Positions 11,101-23,450 are shown, counted from the stretch's first letter. The stretch: DNA of 64,000 nt from Branchiostoma lanceolatum (GCF_035083965.1 NC_089722.1:23892142-23956141), one strand, 5' to 3'. The notes: generated from the sequence alone by a model not told the origin. Made by a program: numbers and translations.

Positions 11101-14100
11101 GTGGCCAAGGTGTCAATCAAAAAAATTGTTACACGGCACTCTCTCTGACTGTACTATATTCTTCTCTTTGCAGGTACGTTGGTCGTAAGGCTCGCACAGT
11201 GAACGTGCGACCCCACCAGTACCCAGTCATATCAGAAAAGGAAGTACACCTTAGCCTAGGAAACACCAGTCTCATGAAAACATCACTACAACAACAGGTA
11301 AAAACATGCCATGCTCAATCCCTACCCTAAAGTCACACTGATGTAAAGTCAAAACTACCCAGATAAGACCAGTCAGGGTACCGATAAACTCGGGTCTATG
11401 TGGATAGTAAGTCTAAAGACTTGTGTTAATAAGAAAAATTATTTTAAGGGACCATCAAAAATATTGGACAGGTGGTCCTAATGTTGAGGTAGTCACTTGT
11501 CAATGTTTGACTGTATTTTCTTGACTCTCTGGTATCTTAGAAACATCTGAAAACAGAAGGCTTGAAGGAAAACTTTAATCTGACTGATATATGTTCTGTT
11601 ACTAGAACTTTATTTACCAGCAAACTATCAATGTTCCAATTCAACACTGTTTTTTAAACCTGAGAAAAACCAAGTCAAGGTGGTCTTTTGTAAGGAAAAG
11701 TGAACTGTAAAATTGCCAACCGTTATGTAGCTTGAATAGTCAAGTATATGTGAAGATCATTTGAATTCCCGCTGTTATTGCTCACCTGACTTGCATGTCA
11801 TGAGCATCAGCTTCCTTGTCAGTCAAAGTTTGTTCCTTGTTTTTCAGACCAGCAATAGCATCGTGCAGGATGGTAACCACGTTTCCATGGCAACCCCAGG
11901 CAGATCAGACTTCCCTCACAGAGAAGGTAGGCTGCAGCCTAACGTTTCAAAAACAGTTTGATAAAACTATTCCTGTCAGTGTGATGTATGTGATGGAAGG
12001 GTCCTGATGATAATCTAATAACCAATTCCTCCAAAATGAGGATAATCATTTTTAGGATGTAACCCTAACTTTATTGGATGGCTACATGATCTAAAACTTA
12101 ATACTTAACACTGTAATCAACTTCCATGTTGTTGCAGAGAAAGACCAAGCGCAAAATGGGAAGTATATTTTTGAGATGAACAGCCCCACTTCCCAGGAAC
12201 GGTCCTACCGCACGCTCCCCACGTCACAAAGCGCTGCTCCGCTGCAGGAAACCGTCCTCGGCTCCCCGAACAAACCGCCACACTCCAGCCACAGCGATAC
12301 GCGACTCGCGTCGCTGGATAGATGGGATGGGAGGGGTGGCGGTCGGCGGCTGCCTAGGAGACCGGACGATCTTGACGACTTCAAGTCGAGGAACACGTCC
12401 ACGTCTTCACTCGGATCTCGAGAAAGAATAATGTCGGCTGGCCGGCATAAAGAGGCAGCGAAGGAGAGGTGGCCGAGACGGCAGAGGAGTACGCCATCGA
12501 TAGGGAGGGAGCAGGAGGACCACGAGAGAACGCCGCACCACAGCCGCGCAAACACGCCCCACCACAGTAGAGAACCCACGCCCACCCGGCAGGAACACTT
12601 CCAAGCCAGGCCGGCGTCGGGGTTGTACGACAACGTGCCAGAAAGTGAAATGCCAAAACACGGACAAGACGTCAAGCTCCAGGGGGCGCCGCAGAGGTCG
12701 CCCTCGTACAAGGCGGCAGCGGCGAGAGAAGCGTCGCTGGGTTCCCCCGGTAACGAACGTGCTGTAGGGTCCGAAGCACGGAAGCCACCAAGGCATAGAG
12801 GTGGGCCGGGGCATACACCTACTCATAGAGGTGGGCTTAGTCTGTGTTTGTCCATGGTCCGTGTACAGCGCAACATGTCAAGATCAAGCAGGGACGACTC
12901 AGGTTGCATGTTGGTGTCACAACACACAATACATGTATACATTATATGTTATACATGTACATGTGCACCCTCCAATCCTTATGGTTACAATGTTCAAGCC
13001 TTCCATGCTGCTAACCCACATCAAATGCCCAGCAAGTAAACTGTGTGGTCTGTGGAAATAGATTTCTTGAACTATTCCTTGTTGGAGTATTACTTATGTT
13101 TGATACAGACATCAATCTTTGTAATTTTGGCAAAGGTATTAAGGTTTTAAAAGTTGAGAGGAATGTATAATCACATCCCTTGATTAAAAGACAAGATTGA
13201 TGCTGATGACAGGATGTTTCCAAATTTGCAATCAGAAAAGCAACTAGAAGAATTGCTGCTGCGATGTTTACGTCTTGTGCTGTACAGTTTATTGTATTAT
13301 AGTCTAAGATTGCTTCCCATGCCTTCACACATTCAGCACATCAACTGTTTTTTTGTGTGTAAATCTTGCTTTTTTCATTGCTGCTCACTTTAATCTATCT
13401 CTTCATTGCTCTTTTCTGCTCAGTACCTCACGATGTCTACGTCTTTCCTCAGCAGTTCATCGGTATGTCTCATTACTTCTCAGATGGATGTGCGTTACTT
13501 ACACGTGTGTCCACCCCTTGTAGTGTTTTGCATCATTTTCCATCGGCTTTCCTTTGCAAGATTTTCTCTTCCACTGTTTTTCCCTGTCATGGTGTTTGTT
13601 GGAGAGATAACTCTTGTGAATGCTGTCTTCCTTAATATGCAACTTGAAAATCCTGTCTTTGCTCTTAAGAAGTTGCAAAGACACCATACATACAGTTTAC
13701 CCATTAAATGTATCTGGTATTGTGTAAGTTAAGTCAGTACCTACCAATAAAAACAATGTAACTACTTAACCATAATGTAACTTGTCAAAGATTGGATACA
13801 TGAAGATAACTCTTGGTCCTTGCAGAGGTGTCAGAAGTGTAAATGTAGTCAAGGTTTCAATGCAGCATTGGTCAAAGTTCTCACAGACACAGTATTATGG
13901 CTCATAACAGCCCAGTTTTTCTCAGTACCTTCACCGAGAAGATTTTGTTCTTAATATCGTGTGTTAGTGGTTCTTATGGTTCTGTTTGTGGTTAAACAGC
14001 ATAACTCCATAAATTATGGATAGATTGTCATGATATTTGGTACATGATTAGGTCTTCACCAGCGGAAGAAGTGATTAGATTTTATCCATCTGGCTGCTCT

Positions 14101-17100
14101 CATTGGTGCTGCAGCAGAACTTCTGGTTTTTGTATTTTTAAAACACAAGATCAATTCTAGACAGTGAAGGCAGCAGTTACTGTTATCCTTCCAACAAATA
14201 CCAGAGTACTGTATGTCTAGAGGCAGACTATGTGTACTAATGTATTGTGATAGAAAATTAGTAGTGTGTAGATCTTACATTGTGTGTTCTGTTATGTCTG
14301 TAACTTAACATTCATCAGACTTTACTGTACCTCCAAACTTCCTTTTTCTCTGGTTCTGTCTCGTATTCCGTGTCTTGTATTGCAGTAACTCTGATTTTGT
14401 AAGGGAAGTCCTTTGGCATGCAATAATGTTAGCAGGGGCCAGCACCTACAGTAAGTGTTGTCGTGTTTCTACTTGTCCCACGACTGAAAAATTGTAAAGC
14501 TGTTGTTCCCATGATCAAGCACAGTTACCAAGCACCATTTCCCTTTTAAGCACGGCTGAAACTTTTAAACATGGAACTGTTGAAATGTGATTTTTGCAAT
14601 TTTTCTTTTCTTGAATTCAAATGGACAGTATTTACCATATCTATCTCTTGTACAAAGTCAGTGAACTCAAATTGGAGAAACCCCTTTTCTCCCCCTACTG
14701 TTCCACAACTGCATGTTGATGGTAATGCAGTACTGTAACATCCTGGAAGGTGGCACTCCTACCTGTTATGCATCATTTCAGTCTGTTGGTCCTGATACAC
14801 AATCAGAAAATTTCCTTTATGCATTTCAGTCATGGGTCTGTTAGACAATTAATCTTTCACTATTTTCTTGATTCCCTTTGAAAGCAACTGGAAGTTCTAC
14901 TGACCCAAATTAAAACATAATGAATTCTCTTCTTCTAATATGTAATTACTCTTAAATGTGTATGTTGCATCTTTTGAAATTATAGGAAGACAAGGGTGAG
15001 GGATATAGTTGATTTTAAAAAATGGCATGCATTGAATAGATACTAATGCATCCAAAAAGAATAAATTCTTTCAATGTTCCCTTTCAAGAAAACATATATA
15101 TTTTTTTTTTTTAGCAATTAAGCGTGTTCTTTTGCGATGGTCTATTCATGCCAAATGCTTACAGCAAAGGACAGAAGGGATGGGCTTACTTTAAGCCCCT
15201 ATCACACTGGACCTGCAGCACGCTGGTGGTCTTGCTGCATCCAAAATTGGATTTGTGTTACCCTTGACTTTTTATTGGGAATATCATGCAAAACGTTCGA
15301 GTATGACTAAAAGACAACAAAACATTCAAAGCATAAAGAGATTTGTTTTTTATCCATTAAATTGGTTGAGCACTCAAATTGCCAAATCTTTACCAAAAGT
15401 CATCTTTGCTAAAGATGTGATAGTTAAAGCTCCTATCTCACTGCCGCGGGTCCAGTGAGATAGGAGCTTTAACTATTACATCTTTAGCAAAGATGACTTT
15501 TAGTAAAGATGTTCTGTAAGTTTGGGGAATGAGGAAAATGAAACCAGTGACACTGTTAATGCCAGAAGACAGACTTTACATGTGGTGTTTTTCTTTCCTG
15601 TACCTCACAGCGGCATCGCGGAGTAGGGAGGGCAGCAGGGATTACGGCAAGTCTCCACAAAGTAGCAGGTCGGTCACGACCTTTAACCTCTCAGGGTCTG
15701 TAGAAATGACAGACATCCCCCAAGGTCAGAGTTCACGGAAGACGCCTGGTAAACAAAGGTGCGTGGAAACTTCTTTTAGCTTGTATGATACTTGTTATGT
15801 TATATTTAGTTAAAACTAACACACCCATCCATTCATCCATCCACTCATCATTGCATCCACATTGGAGAGGGAATACCTGTCCACATTGCTGTGATTTATA
15901 GAAAGGATGGCAGCTTTGTGCCACATCATTTTAACCCTTGAAGGGCCAAGAGCAATTAGAGCTGTTCTGCTGATATACTGGAAAAACTCCTATAAAACAT
16001 TTGCCCCACTACAGTGTGTGTCTTTTCAGACTTCATTACATGTGCAATTTTACCTCATGCTCCTTGGGTTAGGTTCATTGGTCAAACACATTGGTATTAG
16101 CCATATCGATAATAGTTTAGAAGTGTTGTAAATCTACGTTGATGAAGGTTAGACATCCAGGTAATAAGATACGGCAAAAATTGTTACTCAACTGGATAAA
16201 ATTTTGAAACTTTTTCAAAATTTTATCCAGTTGCTTGAGTAACTATTTTTGGCGTGTTGAAAATCTTATTTTTCATCATCATTATCACAATCATGTTTAT
16301 TTTACCGAATTAGAGGGATATTTATGATTGTAAAGCTAAATATAAATTTCCAAATTTCACCTCACCAGTCCAAAACATAAGTGGAAGGGCCCCGACTACA
16401 TTCAAGGGACCAAAGTTACATCTAGTGACGAAGATTCAGAAGCGGAACTGCACACCACTGACAGTGACATGGAAGAGACAGTGTTGTAGCATATGTGAGA
16501 TGATGGTGTAAACTCTTGGGTGCAGTTCTTGCATGAGATGGCAGGTGGCAGCATTGCACTGTGGTATAGGGGATATGCCATTCTACAGTCACTGCTGTGT
16601 AGATAGTAATGCATTACCAGGCTCACATTGATATTCATCATTTTTTCAGCTCACCCAACCAATACTGATATTTTACTATCTTATATCCCTATCTGGGAAC
16701 AGACTTTGGTGACTTACAGTATGATTCGTTGGTTTTGATGTGGTGGCATTTTCAATGTTGTGGTGAAGTGCTGTAGGTTAAACATTCTCTTTTATTTCAG
16801 TTTATAATCACATGTGTTTTTTGCAAGCACACTGACTATTATACTTTCTTGTTTAACATGGTCGGTACAGGGGATTTCTGCTTGGTACAATAGGTACGGT
16901 ACATCTGTAGTGTGGTACTCTTTCACACCTGCTGGCTAACCAGGCATGGAGGAATGGTGCTGGGTGGAGCTCTGATTGGTGTTTTAATGATTCTGTTGCC
17001 ATGGCAACAGATGGGTGATGTGGCTACTAAGAATAGGATCATATTTCATGATATTTGTGTTGTGACAAGACAGTACAATTCTTAATAGTTCAGCTTTCAA

Positions 17101-17330
17101 AACTTGTTTTTAAAAAAGGGGTAAATTTCACCCCCTCCCAAAAGTATCATGAAATATAACTTAACCTACATGATCACATAACCTGTATATGTGCACTTCA
17201 TTCATAACAATGTGTTTTTGTTGTTGACAGGGAACACAGTTCAGAAAGGAGAAAAGGGAGCTACACCAATGGGAGTCCTGTTATCCCCAGGGGTGCCTAC
17301 AGCAGCCCCAACTATGAAGTCTCTGTATAG
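8126..17330 (+). CDS. ZDHHC5/8-like: palmitoyltransferase, ZDHHC5/ZDHHC8-like (5' exon missing)
   Basis: Coding exons: 8126-8247, 8714-8871, 9500-9672, 10420-10522, 10816-10907, 11174-11297, 11848-11926, 12138-12800 (or 12830), 13424-13462 (39-nt microexon), 15611-15758, 17231-17330. All junctions are GT-AG and phase-consistent, giving about 599 residues. The product should be a multi-pass S-acyltransferase moving palmitate from acyl-CoA to protein cysteines. Seen in order: a membrane span ending [10 protein letters not shown]; the acidic [17 protein letters not shown] block; the Cys-rich zinc domain with the catalytic DHHC ([20 protein letters not shown]); a fourth span followed by GRTTNEQ; then a long Ser/Arg/Pro-rich tail. 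The C-terminus is NYEVSV, close to the EISV PDZ ligand of vertebrate ZDHHC5/8. The first exon, with the start codon and first span, is not in the window. Confidence 0.93.
9741..10039 (+). mobile_element. 5'-truncated non-LTR retrotransposon (LINE) with 13-bp target duplication
   Basis: The insertion is in the ZDHHC intron between 9672 and 10420. The 13-bp word TAATGCAAGTTGA flanks it at 9728-9740 and 10040-10052. Inside, an ORF to the TGA at 9979-9981 encodes the end of a retrotransposon polyprotein, including [14 protein letters not shown] and the basic [14 protein letters not shown] motif typical of LINE ORF2 C-termini. No reverse transcriptase core remains. The 3' tail is a short GATG/TAAGAG-rich stretch, not poly(A). 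The exact flanking repeat suggests a fairly recent insertion. Confidence 0.75.
15386..15510. repeat. near-perfect hairpin, 58-bp arms
   Basis: The arm from 15386 to 15443 is the reverse complement of 15453-15510 with two mismatches and a 9-base loop rich in C and G. It lies just upstream of a ZDHHC coding exon (15611). Sequence around 15195 (CTATCACACTGGACC) resembles its centre, so it may be part of a larger fold-back element. No clear target duplication was seen. Confidence 0.7.
16160..16270. repeat. hairpin in ZDHHC intron
   Basis: AACTGGATAAAATTTTGAAA in the left arm is followed, after four bases, by its reverse complement. Pairing continues outward through GTTACTCA/TGAGTAAC with a few-base bulge, and more loosely through ATAAGAT. 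Non-coding fold-back repeat about 100 bp upstream of the alternative terminal exon at 16369. Confidence 0.6.
16369..16489 (+). CDS. ZDHHC5/8-like: alternative terminal exon of the ZDHHC5/8-like gene, ETVL C-terminus
   Basis: After the exon ending at 15758 (phase 2), the acceptor CACCTCACCAG leads into an open frame of 39 whole codons plus the split serine, ending in TAG at 16487-16489. The peptide is acidic ([20 protein letters not shown]). Its last four residues, ETVL, fit a class I PDZ ligand (S/T-x-hydrophobic). The usual terminal exon at 17231 has the same acceptor phase and ends EVSV, a class II ligand. Use of this exon would give a roughly 606-residue product from the exons in view. Transcript support is unknown. 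Confidence 0.55.
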
Positions 17331-20300
17331 AAGTAGGGGAGAAAACATCTTACAACTTTTTATGGTCCTTGTAATTGATAGATACTTCAGTCCGTTAAGC
17401 AGCATGCAGTTCTTGCAGGAGTTGACAGGTGGCGTTGTTGTAGTTGTTAACAGTTTTATAACACTGGGGGTTTTCTTACATTGTGGTTGACCAGAACATA
17501 TCTATTTCAAGTAAGACAAAAAGGGTTTGTAGGGTTTTCTTGGACTAAAATAGGACTTCTCAGAAGAAAAAGAAATGTACAAAAACAGAACAATATTTAT
17601 TGCAAAAATCTGGCATGTCAGCTCATCAGCAAACTTGCTTTCAACGATACTTACATTGTACAATGCACATGTTGGCTAGAAGCCCCCCTCCCCCAATCAA
17701 AAGGCTCCCTAGAAACACAACTAGAAAAAAATGTATTCCATCTTTTCTAGGACAGCAAAAATATTTTGTTATTTGCTCAGTTACTCTGATTTCTTGCTGA
17801 ATGCCATTTTATTGAAATGAATTATGGCAATAATATGATCTTTTCATATCTCCAAGCATTTTAGAGATTTTGAAGTCTATTTTGCATATGTTTTACTGAA
17901 ATTAACAAGAGATTTACTTTTCATTTTAGTTGTTGTGCTGTGAAAATTGTAATATTCCAATGACAGAATAACAAAGAAATGAATTTCAGCCTTATTTTCC
18001 TAAGGTTTTTGGATTGGAATAAGACAGTATTGAATTCTAAACTGCATTCACGGTTCACTTTTGTACAGAAAAACGTCAGTGTTTCTAGTTTCAGACCAGT
18101 ATATGTGAACTAACCAGGAGTTTTCTGGAAGTATTTTACATACTGTTAATATGACTCAAGCAACACCAATTGCATTACATGGCTCTTTTAGAGTTGCATG
18201 GTTGACTTTTTGTTAAAGATGCCCAATACGAGTGAATACGTGGAAGCCAAGTTAAGTCTCATTTCCTACTGAAGAAAACTATTTCCTGCTATCTTGGTGT
18301 TATTTTTGTTTTTATTAGAAACTTGACATTTTCAAATCTTTTTTTAGCACTTTGTGTTTATATTGAGCCGCTAGATTGCACATTGTCCCTTTTGTGGGGT
18401 TAATGACATTTTCCTACTTCCTGATTAATTGGTTTTCTGTCGGAAAAATCCCACGACCATGTAATGCGATTGGTGCGGCTGTAACACCATTTCTGACGCA
18501 CATTTCATGGCACTATTTTTGTACTCATCACAGAATCACATCTACTTCCAAGGAAAGCAAGTGTTTGTTAATTAAATGTCACGGTGGGTCGGTGGCTATT
18601 TATCAGAAACAACTTTGAAATTCGAAGAATATTCAGTCATAAAAGATTTTTTGTGTTAAAACATGGCCCATACATGTAGCTAGAAAGCATTAATTGTTTT
18701 ACTTTGAGGAATTTTATTGCATACATGCTTGTGTACTTTGTTAACCATTGATGCCATGGTAACGACTTTAAGCATGGTAGCCAGTACTAAAGTGTATTTA
18801 TTATTATGTAAAAAGGTCCAACTGGCTGTGATGGTATATTCAGGTGTTCATGATAACCTCCACAGTTATGGAGAAGATGATCACAATTCAGTGAAATGTT
18901 GGAAAGTGAAACCTGCAAAATTTAGCTCTAGATCTCCCTTAGGAGGCAGACAAGGCCAAGATAGCGTGTCGTTCATTGATGAGAAGTGGACGAATAGCCA
19001 AAATCACTACAACATGAGGACTGTTGCTTGTGCCCCATGATGATGTAGTTTGTAAATCTTGGTCCATAGTAGAGGCCAAAGGTCACCAAACTCAGTAGTG
19101 GTGAGAAGTCAACATTTTACTAGGGTCAAAGGTGATACTTGTAGGACAGAGGTCACCATTTAACTTGGGTCAAAGATGATTCTCTGAAAGTCATAGGTCA
19201 CTTCAGTGGTAGCCAGAGGTGACTACCGCGGTCAAAGGTGACTGCGGATCAGAGGTCAAAACATTTTAGACTTGAGACAAAATGAGCTTTTGTGAACCAG
19301 ACAATCCGGCTGATGTTTCAAATTGTAATTGATTTTATTTTATTGTTCATGTATTCTAAGTTATTGTAGTGTTTTTGCTGTATGTATGTACATAACCACT
19401 ATTTTTGTAAATAGCTTTGAAAGACTGCTGAAATGTGTCAACACGTACTTAAATGTCGGAAGCGTTGTTGCATTAGTGTGCAAGAGTACTAACGTGTTAG
19501 CAAGCAACCCCCTACTTGGAAGACAACGTGGTGCCACTTTGTATGTAGAAGCCAAATGTATTCATGAATGGATGTGGATATGTACAGTTAAGTCACTTTG
19601 GAAAAGAATTTGAGCAACAACTTGAACTGCCATCGGTTGTCCCTTCTTGTGAGAGAATCAGATGTGAGAATGTAGTCGTTGACATGCAACCCATTTTTGT
19701 CAATAAAAACAAATGACCAATCAAACTGCCAGATTGCACGGAAGGAAGAGGGAGGAAAACCCATCCGAACCCCTCACAGCAAGCCCAGCTGTGAAATCAA
19801 TTCTACATGGACTATTCGCCCCATAATATGTCAGGCACTCTGTAGATTCTCTACAGCCAGTGTATGAATGCGTGAGCACTTGTTGGGTTTTTGGGGGGGG
19901 GAAAGCTGGTCCTATGGGTTTTTTTAACATCAACCTAGAAATGCAGACTCTGCATACAAATCCAGAAATGATGACAGTTTATGAATACAAAAGTGGATTG
20001 GCCAAAAACTATGTCTCCGTATTTGATGGATACTGGAATGGTACGATCAATATTCAGGTATATGTTTATTCTACCGTGTCAGCTATGTATGCATGGAAAA
20101 ACACTGCCCTTTTCAAGCTGTTATTGCTACCACTCAAATAAGAAGGTTGTTTCGTTTCATGATACTGTAGACGCATTTGATTTCGCTTTGATGATTTTAT
20201 TACCCAATACGGAGAAATGGATTGCTCGTGTTGGTTTTTAGTTTGCATCCAAAATGGAGGTAGGGGGGCCGAAGATAAAACAAGCAATTTAGCGGTGGTT

Positions 20301-20410
20301 TTAAGTTTGTGGTGAAGAGATTCCCACGAAAACAGTGAAAATTAACTGCTGCGAACTTAAATGCATTTACAGCACCCCGTAACTAATGTCCAAATAAAGA
20401 TAAATGTGCA
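17331..20410 (+). other. probable 3' UTR and flank of the ZDHHC5/8-like gene
   Basis: No convincing coding exon of another gene follows the stop at 17328-17330. AATAAA words at about 19701 and 20393 are candidate polyadenylation signals on the plus strand. The stretch contains a phase-compatible open segment at 18844-19040 and the AGGTCA-rich repeat at 19080-19258. Assignment as 3' UTR is inference from position and lack of coding signal. Confidence 0.4.
19080..19258. promoter_or_regulatory. cluster of AGGTCA half-sites and DR1-like elements
   Basis: AGGTCA occurs at 19080, 19150, 19195 and 19253, and AGGTGA at 19217. Three direct repeats with one-base spacing occur at 19123-19135 (GGGTCAAAGGTGA), 19167-19179 (GGGTCAAAGATGA) and 19229-19241 (CGGTCAAAGGTGA). 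DR1 is the classic site for RXR, HNF4 and COUP-type receptors. The sequence also looks like a degenerate ~45-60 bp tandem repeat, so function is unproven. Confidence 0.4.
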
Positions 20411-22570
20411 GGCAAATGTACTGTTTGATTTTATATGTATATAAGCAATATTTTGGTATGTATTCTTTGCATTTTGTTTAGTGAAAAACACAGGTATCAT
20501 GGAAAAAAATCAACAAAAAGTACCCAAAGCCTTGCATCTGGGCTCAGTCCATACATTATGTGACACCACTATCTTACCAGATGAAAGCATGACAGATGAG
20601 GTATTTCCATTTTGAAGGCCAACTTCCTCTTCACGATTTGGGGGTCAATGAAGGTTGAGCAGACCTACGTTTGTCCTCTGCTTGCCAGAATGCATCACAT
20701 GGTCTATAAGTCATATGCCAGTCTGCAGTTACAACTGGCCATAGATCCATAGATATCTGTGCCTGGCCATCAAAGAGTCGTTTGTTAGTTGTGTGGCTGT
20801 TGCCTTCGCACATCTGCTTGGAAAGGAACACTGCTCGGCCTTTTTGTTCTCTCACTTCTCAGCATGTTCAATCTTAAAGAGGCCCCTTCCTACAGAGAAA
20901 ATGATACTTGAGCTATTTTGGATGGGTTATTTGGGCCGTTTCCACGTGAGATATTAACTGTCTAGGATGTAGCTCAGAGCTCATCATGGGCTGAACCGAT
21001 TGGTGGATATTTATGTAGAAGGACATCCCTCGAAAGATGTAACACTACTTCACCTGGATCCGCAGGGTAACGTATAACCAGGATTTTGACACATTTTTTA
21101 GGGATATATGCTAGATGCAACATCAGTATTACTGCCAGAAATGCAACGGTAATCAATAGCATCGACATGTAACATAAGAAAGGATGGTTAACTATTTTGC
21201 CAGATTGGTATCAATTAAGTCTTACCGAAAAATGCATTGGATAACATCTGCCTTTTTGTTCCAGTCCTTGCATGAATTTTTGGAATACCTTACCGGTCGC
21301 TTGAACACCTGCATTAATAACAGCTAAGTCAGCACCATGGAGAGCCACGTGATTTCTCAATGCTCCTATTATGTAGGATCTCAAGAGACGGCAATCAAAG
21401 GTTCATGGAGCATACGAGGCCTACGTGAGTTTTGGAGCACGCACATGGGTACCAAAAATAAACCACGCAAAGCAACAGTATGCACGTGTACAAATTAACG
21501 CCTAATTTCTAGTCCTACAAATGCCAAAAGGAAGAGGGATGGCGCTCTGTTGGACTGAGCCGCATAATGAGTTAGAAAAGAATGTCGAAAGAGAGAAAAA
21601 TAACGGCACATCCAGAAATATATCGATGCAACGTACCTCCAAATATCCACAAATATAAAGCAAAACAGCCCGAAGGAAGAAACAACATCACGAGCACTTA
21701 CAGCCAGTGCTAATGATATTCAAAACTAATCATGTCGCCAAAGAAACATACGACAAGCATGCTATTTTTACAGTCGCCTTGTCGGCTAACGATCGACTTC
21801 TGTCGTACTTTCGCTGTAATCAAAGACATCATCATTGTCTGAGCAAAGAGACAATGAAAGCAATCAGTCCGCTTTATGTACAGATGAAGGACTGTTTGAT
21901 TGTTGACATGTGGAAATAACATCTTCACGGGCTAACTCAGTTGAATCAGTGAGTTCCCGATTTTCTACTCCGCTTGTCATTCTGCTCTAGTGAGTATTCA
22001 CCCGTTTGAGGTTTGCTTCTTCCCCCGGGTGTCAACTACCGCCGTAGTTCATTATTGCCAACTCTCTTTTCACAATCAACCGACGAACCGAGTCACGAAG
22101 CTCGTTGCCACTCGAGGGTGGAGATTATAACTTCGCAATTCGTTTTCAAACAAAGCGACTGCGGCATGCATTAACATTTCCGCCCTCATTTCAAACGACA
22201 ACCGTTCGTGAATCAAATTGACGGTTGACAGTATAAGGCTTAGGTTTGTGGACGTTGCGATGCCTTCGTGGTCGTGATAAATTGAACTGCATGATTGAAG
22301 TGTTTATCTGAATCTAGCCCACTGAACCAATGATTTCTGCCAGTTGGAATAATCTCAAAATTTGCAGCAACTTCAGAAAGGATTTATCGACTGTAAAAAC
22401 TGTACTGATTTTAAAATGAACACTTGTAAAAACCGGTACACAATTCAGGGAGGCGTTAGCTAATCCCTGCTCTTGTACGATTTGTTTTGAATTGAATTGA
22501 ATAAAACGGTGATGGCTATGCAATGTTGTAGATGCGACTATTTGGCGGCAAGTTAACCCAATTCTTTGTA

Positions 22571-22577
22571 CGCGCGC

Positions 22578-22616
<39 letters not shown>
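22571..22616. repeat. (CG)11(TG)12 dinucleotide repeat
   Basis: Eleven CG units run directly into twelve TG units with no interruption. Alternating purine-pyrimidine runs of this kind favour left-handed Z-DNA. The TG half could have arisen from CG by deamination of methylated cytosines. It lies in intergenic sequence about 5 kb beyond the ZDHHC stop codons. Confidence 0.9.
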
Positions 22617-22622
<6 letters not shown>

Positions 22623-23450
22623 TATATACATGTGCATCCACATCGCTAGAGCCACTTGTCCCATTGATATGTTGGTTACGTCCCATCAATTGAGCATGAG
22701 ATTAAATCAGGCATTCGCCATGGAAACCGAATATACGAAGAAAATTGTCCTTGAACGGAATTGCCTAAAGGGGAATGAGTAAGATTGCTTCTGGAATGGC
22801 TGATCAAAGGGCCACTAGTACTAATCTGCAACACTTTGGACGTATTCCCGGGATAACAATCAAAGAGACGTATCCATCGTTAAAGCGTATCTGTAGATGA
22901 ATCTGGAATACGTCGCGCACGACTCGACTGTTGTCGCACTGGGTACAAGCTATGAACAATCTCTAAGCAGCTGTCACGAGGAGAATCGTGACGTTTACCG
23001 CATGCCTTGTGTTTTTTTATGCGCAACCCTCCCAAGATTCCGACAAGAAGAGTTGGATTAATGGTCATTCCGACTGTCCGCAAAACTTGGGAGAGTTCCA
23101 TGTCAGAAGACAGGGTAGACACAAAACGTTACGATTCTCACTCACAACCAAGACCCTTTTTTATTTCAGAAATTGCCAATAGATTACAGAGTAATTTCAA
23201 AGCGAAAACAAAATATACACATCTAAAAATCAATGGTCATGAAGCTCTAGAGAAATCGTCAATAAAACTAACTTCGAACGAAGATGGAGTGTTATAATGA
23301 AATAATAAAAGACTGGGATGAAAACCCTATGAAAGTGTCCTGTAATTCTACAACCGCACCTTCTTGTCGTTGTTCCCACTACAAGGAAATATCGCTATTA
23401 TGCTGGAGTTGTAACGATTTTGTTCGTACAACACAGTTACAGTGGATAGA

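Noticed and set aside
12205-12826. Minus-strand ORFs of 168, 139 and 91 codons
   Set aside because: They are antisense to the GC-rich ZDHHC tail exon, whose frame is confirmed by phase-consistent neighbours.
14380-14410. Possible extra ZDHHC exon after TTGCAG at about 14385
   Set aside because: The following sequence meets an in-frame stop or lacks a GT donor in the needed phase, and exons at 13424 and 15611 already join in phase.
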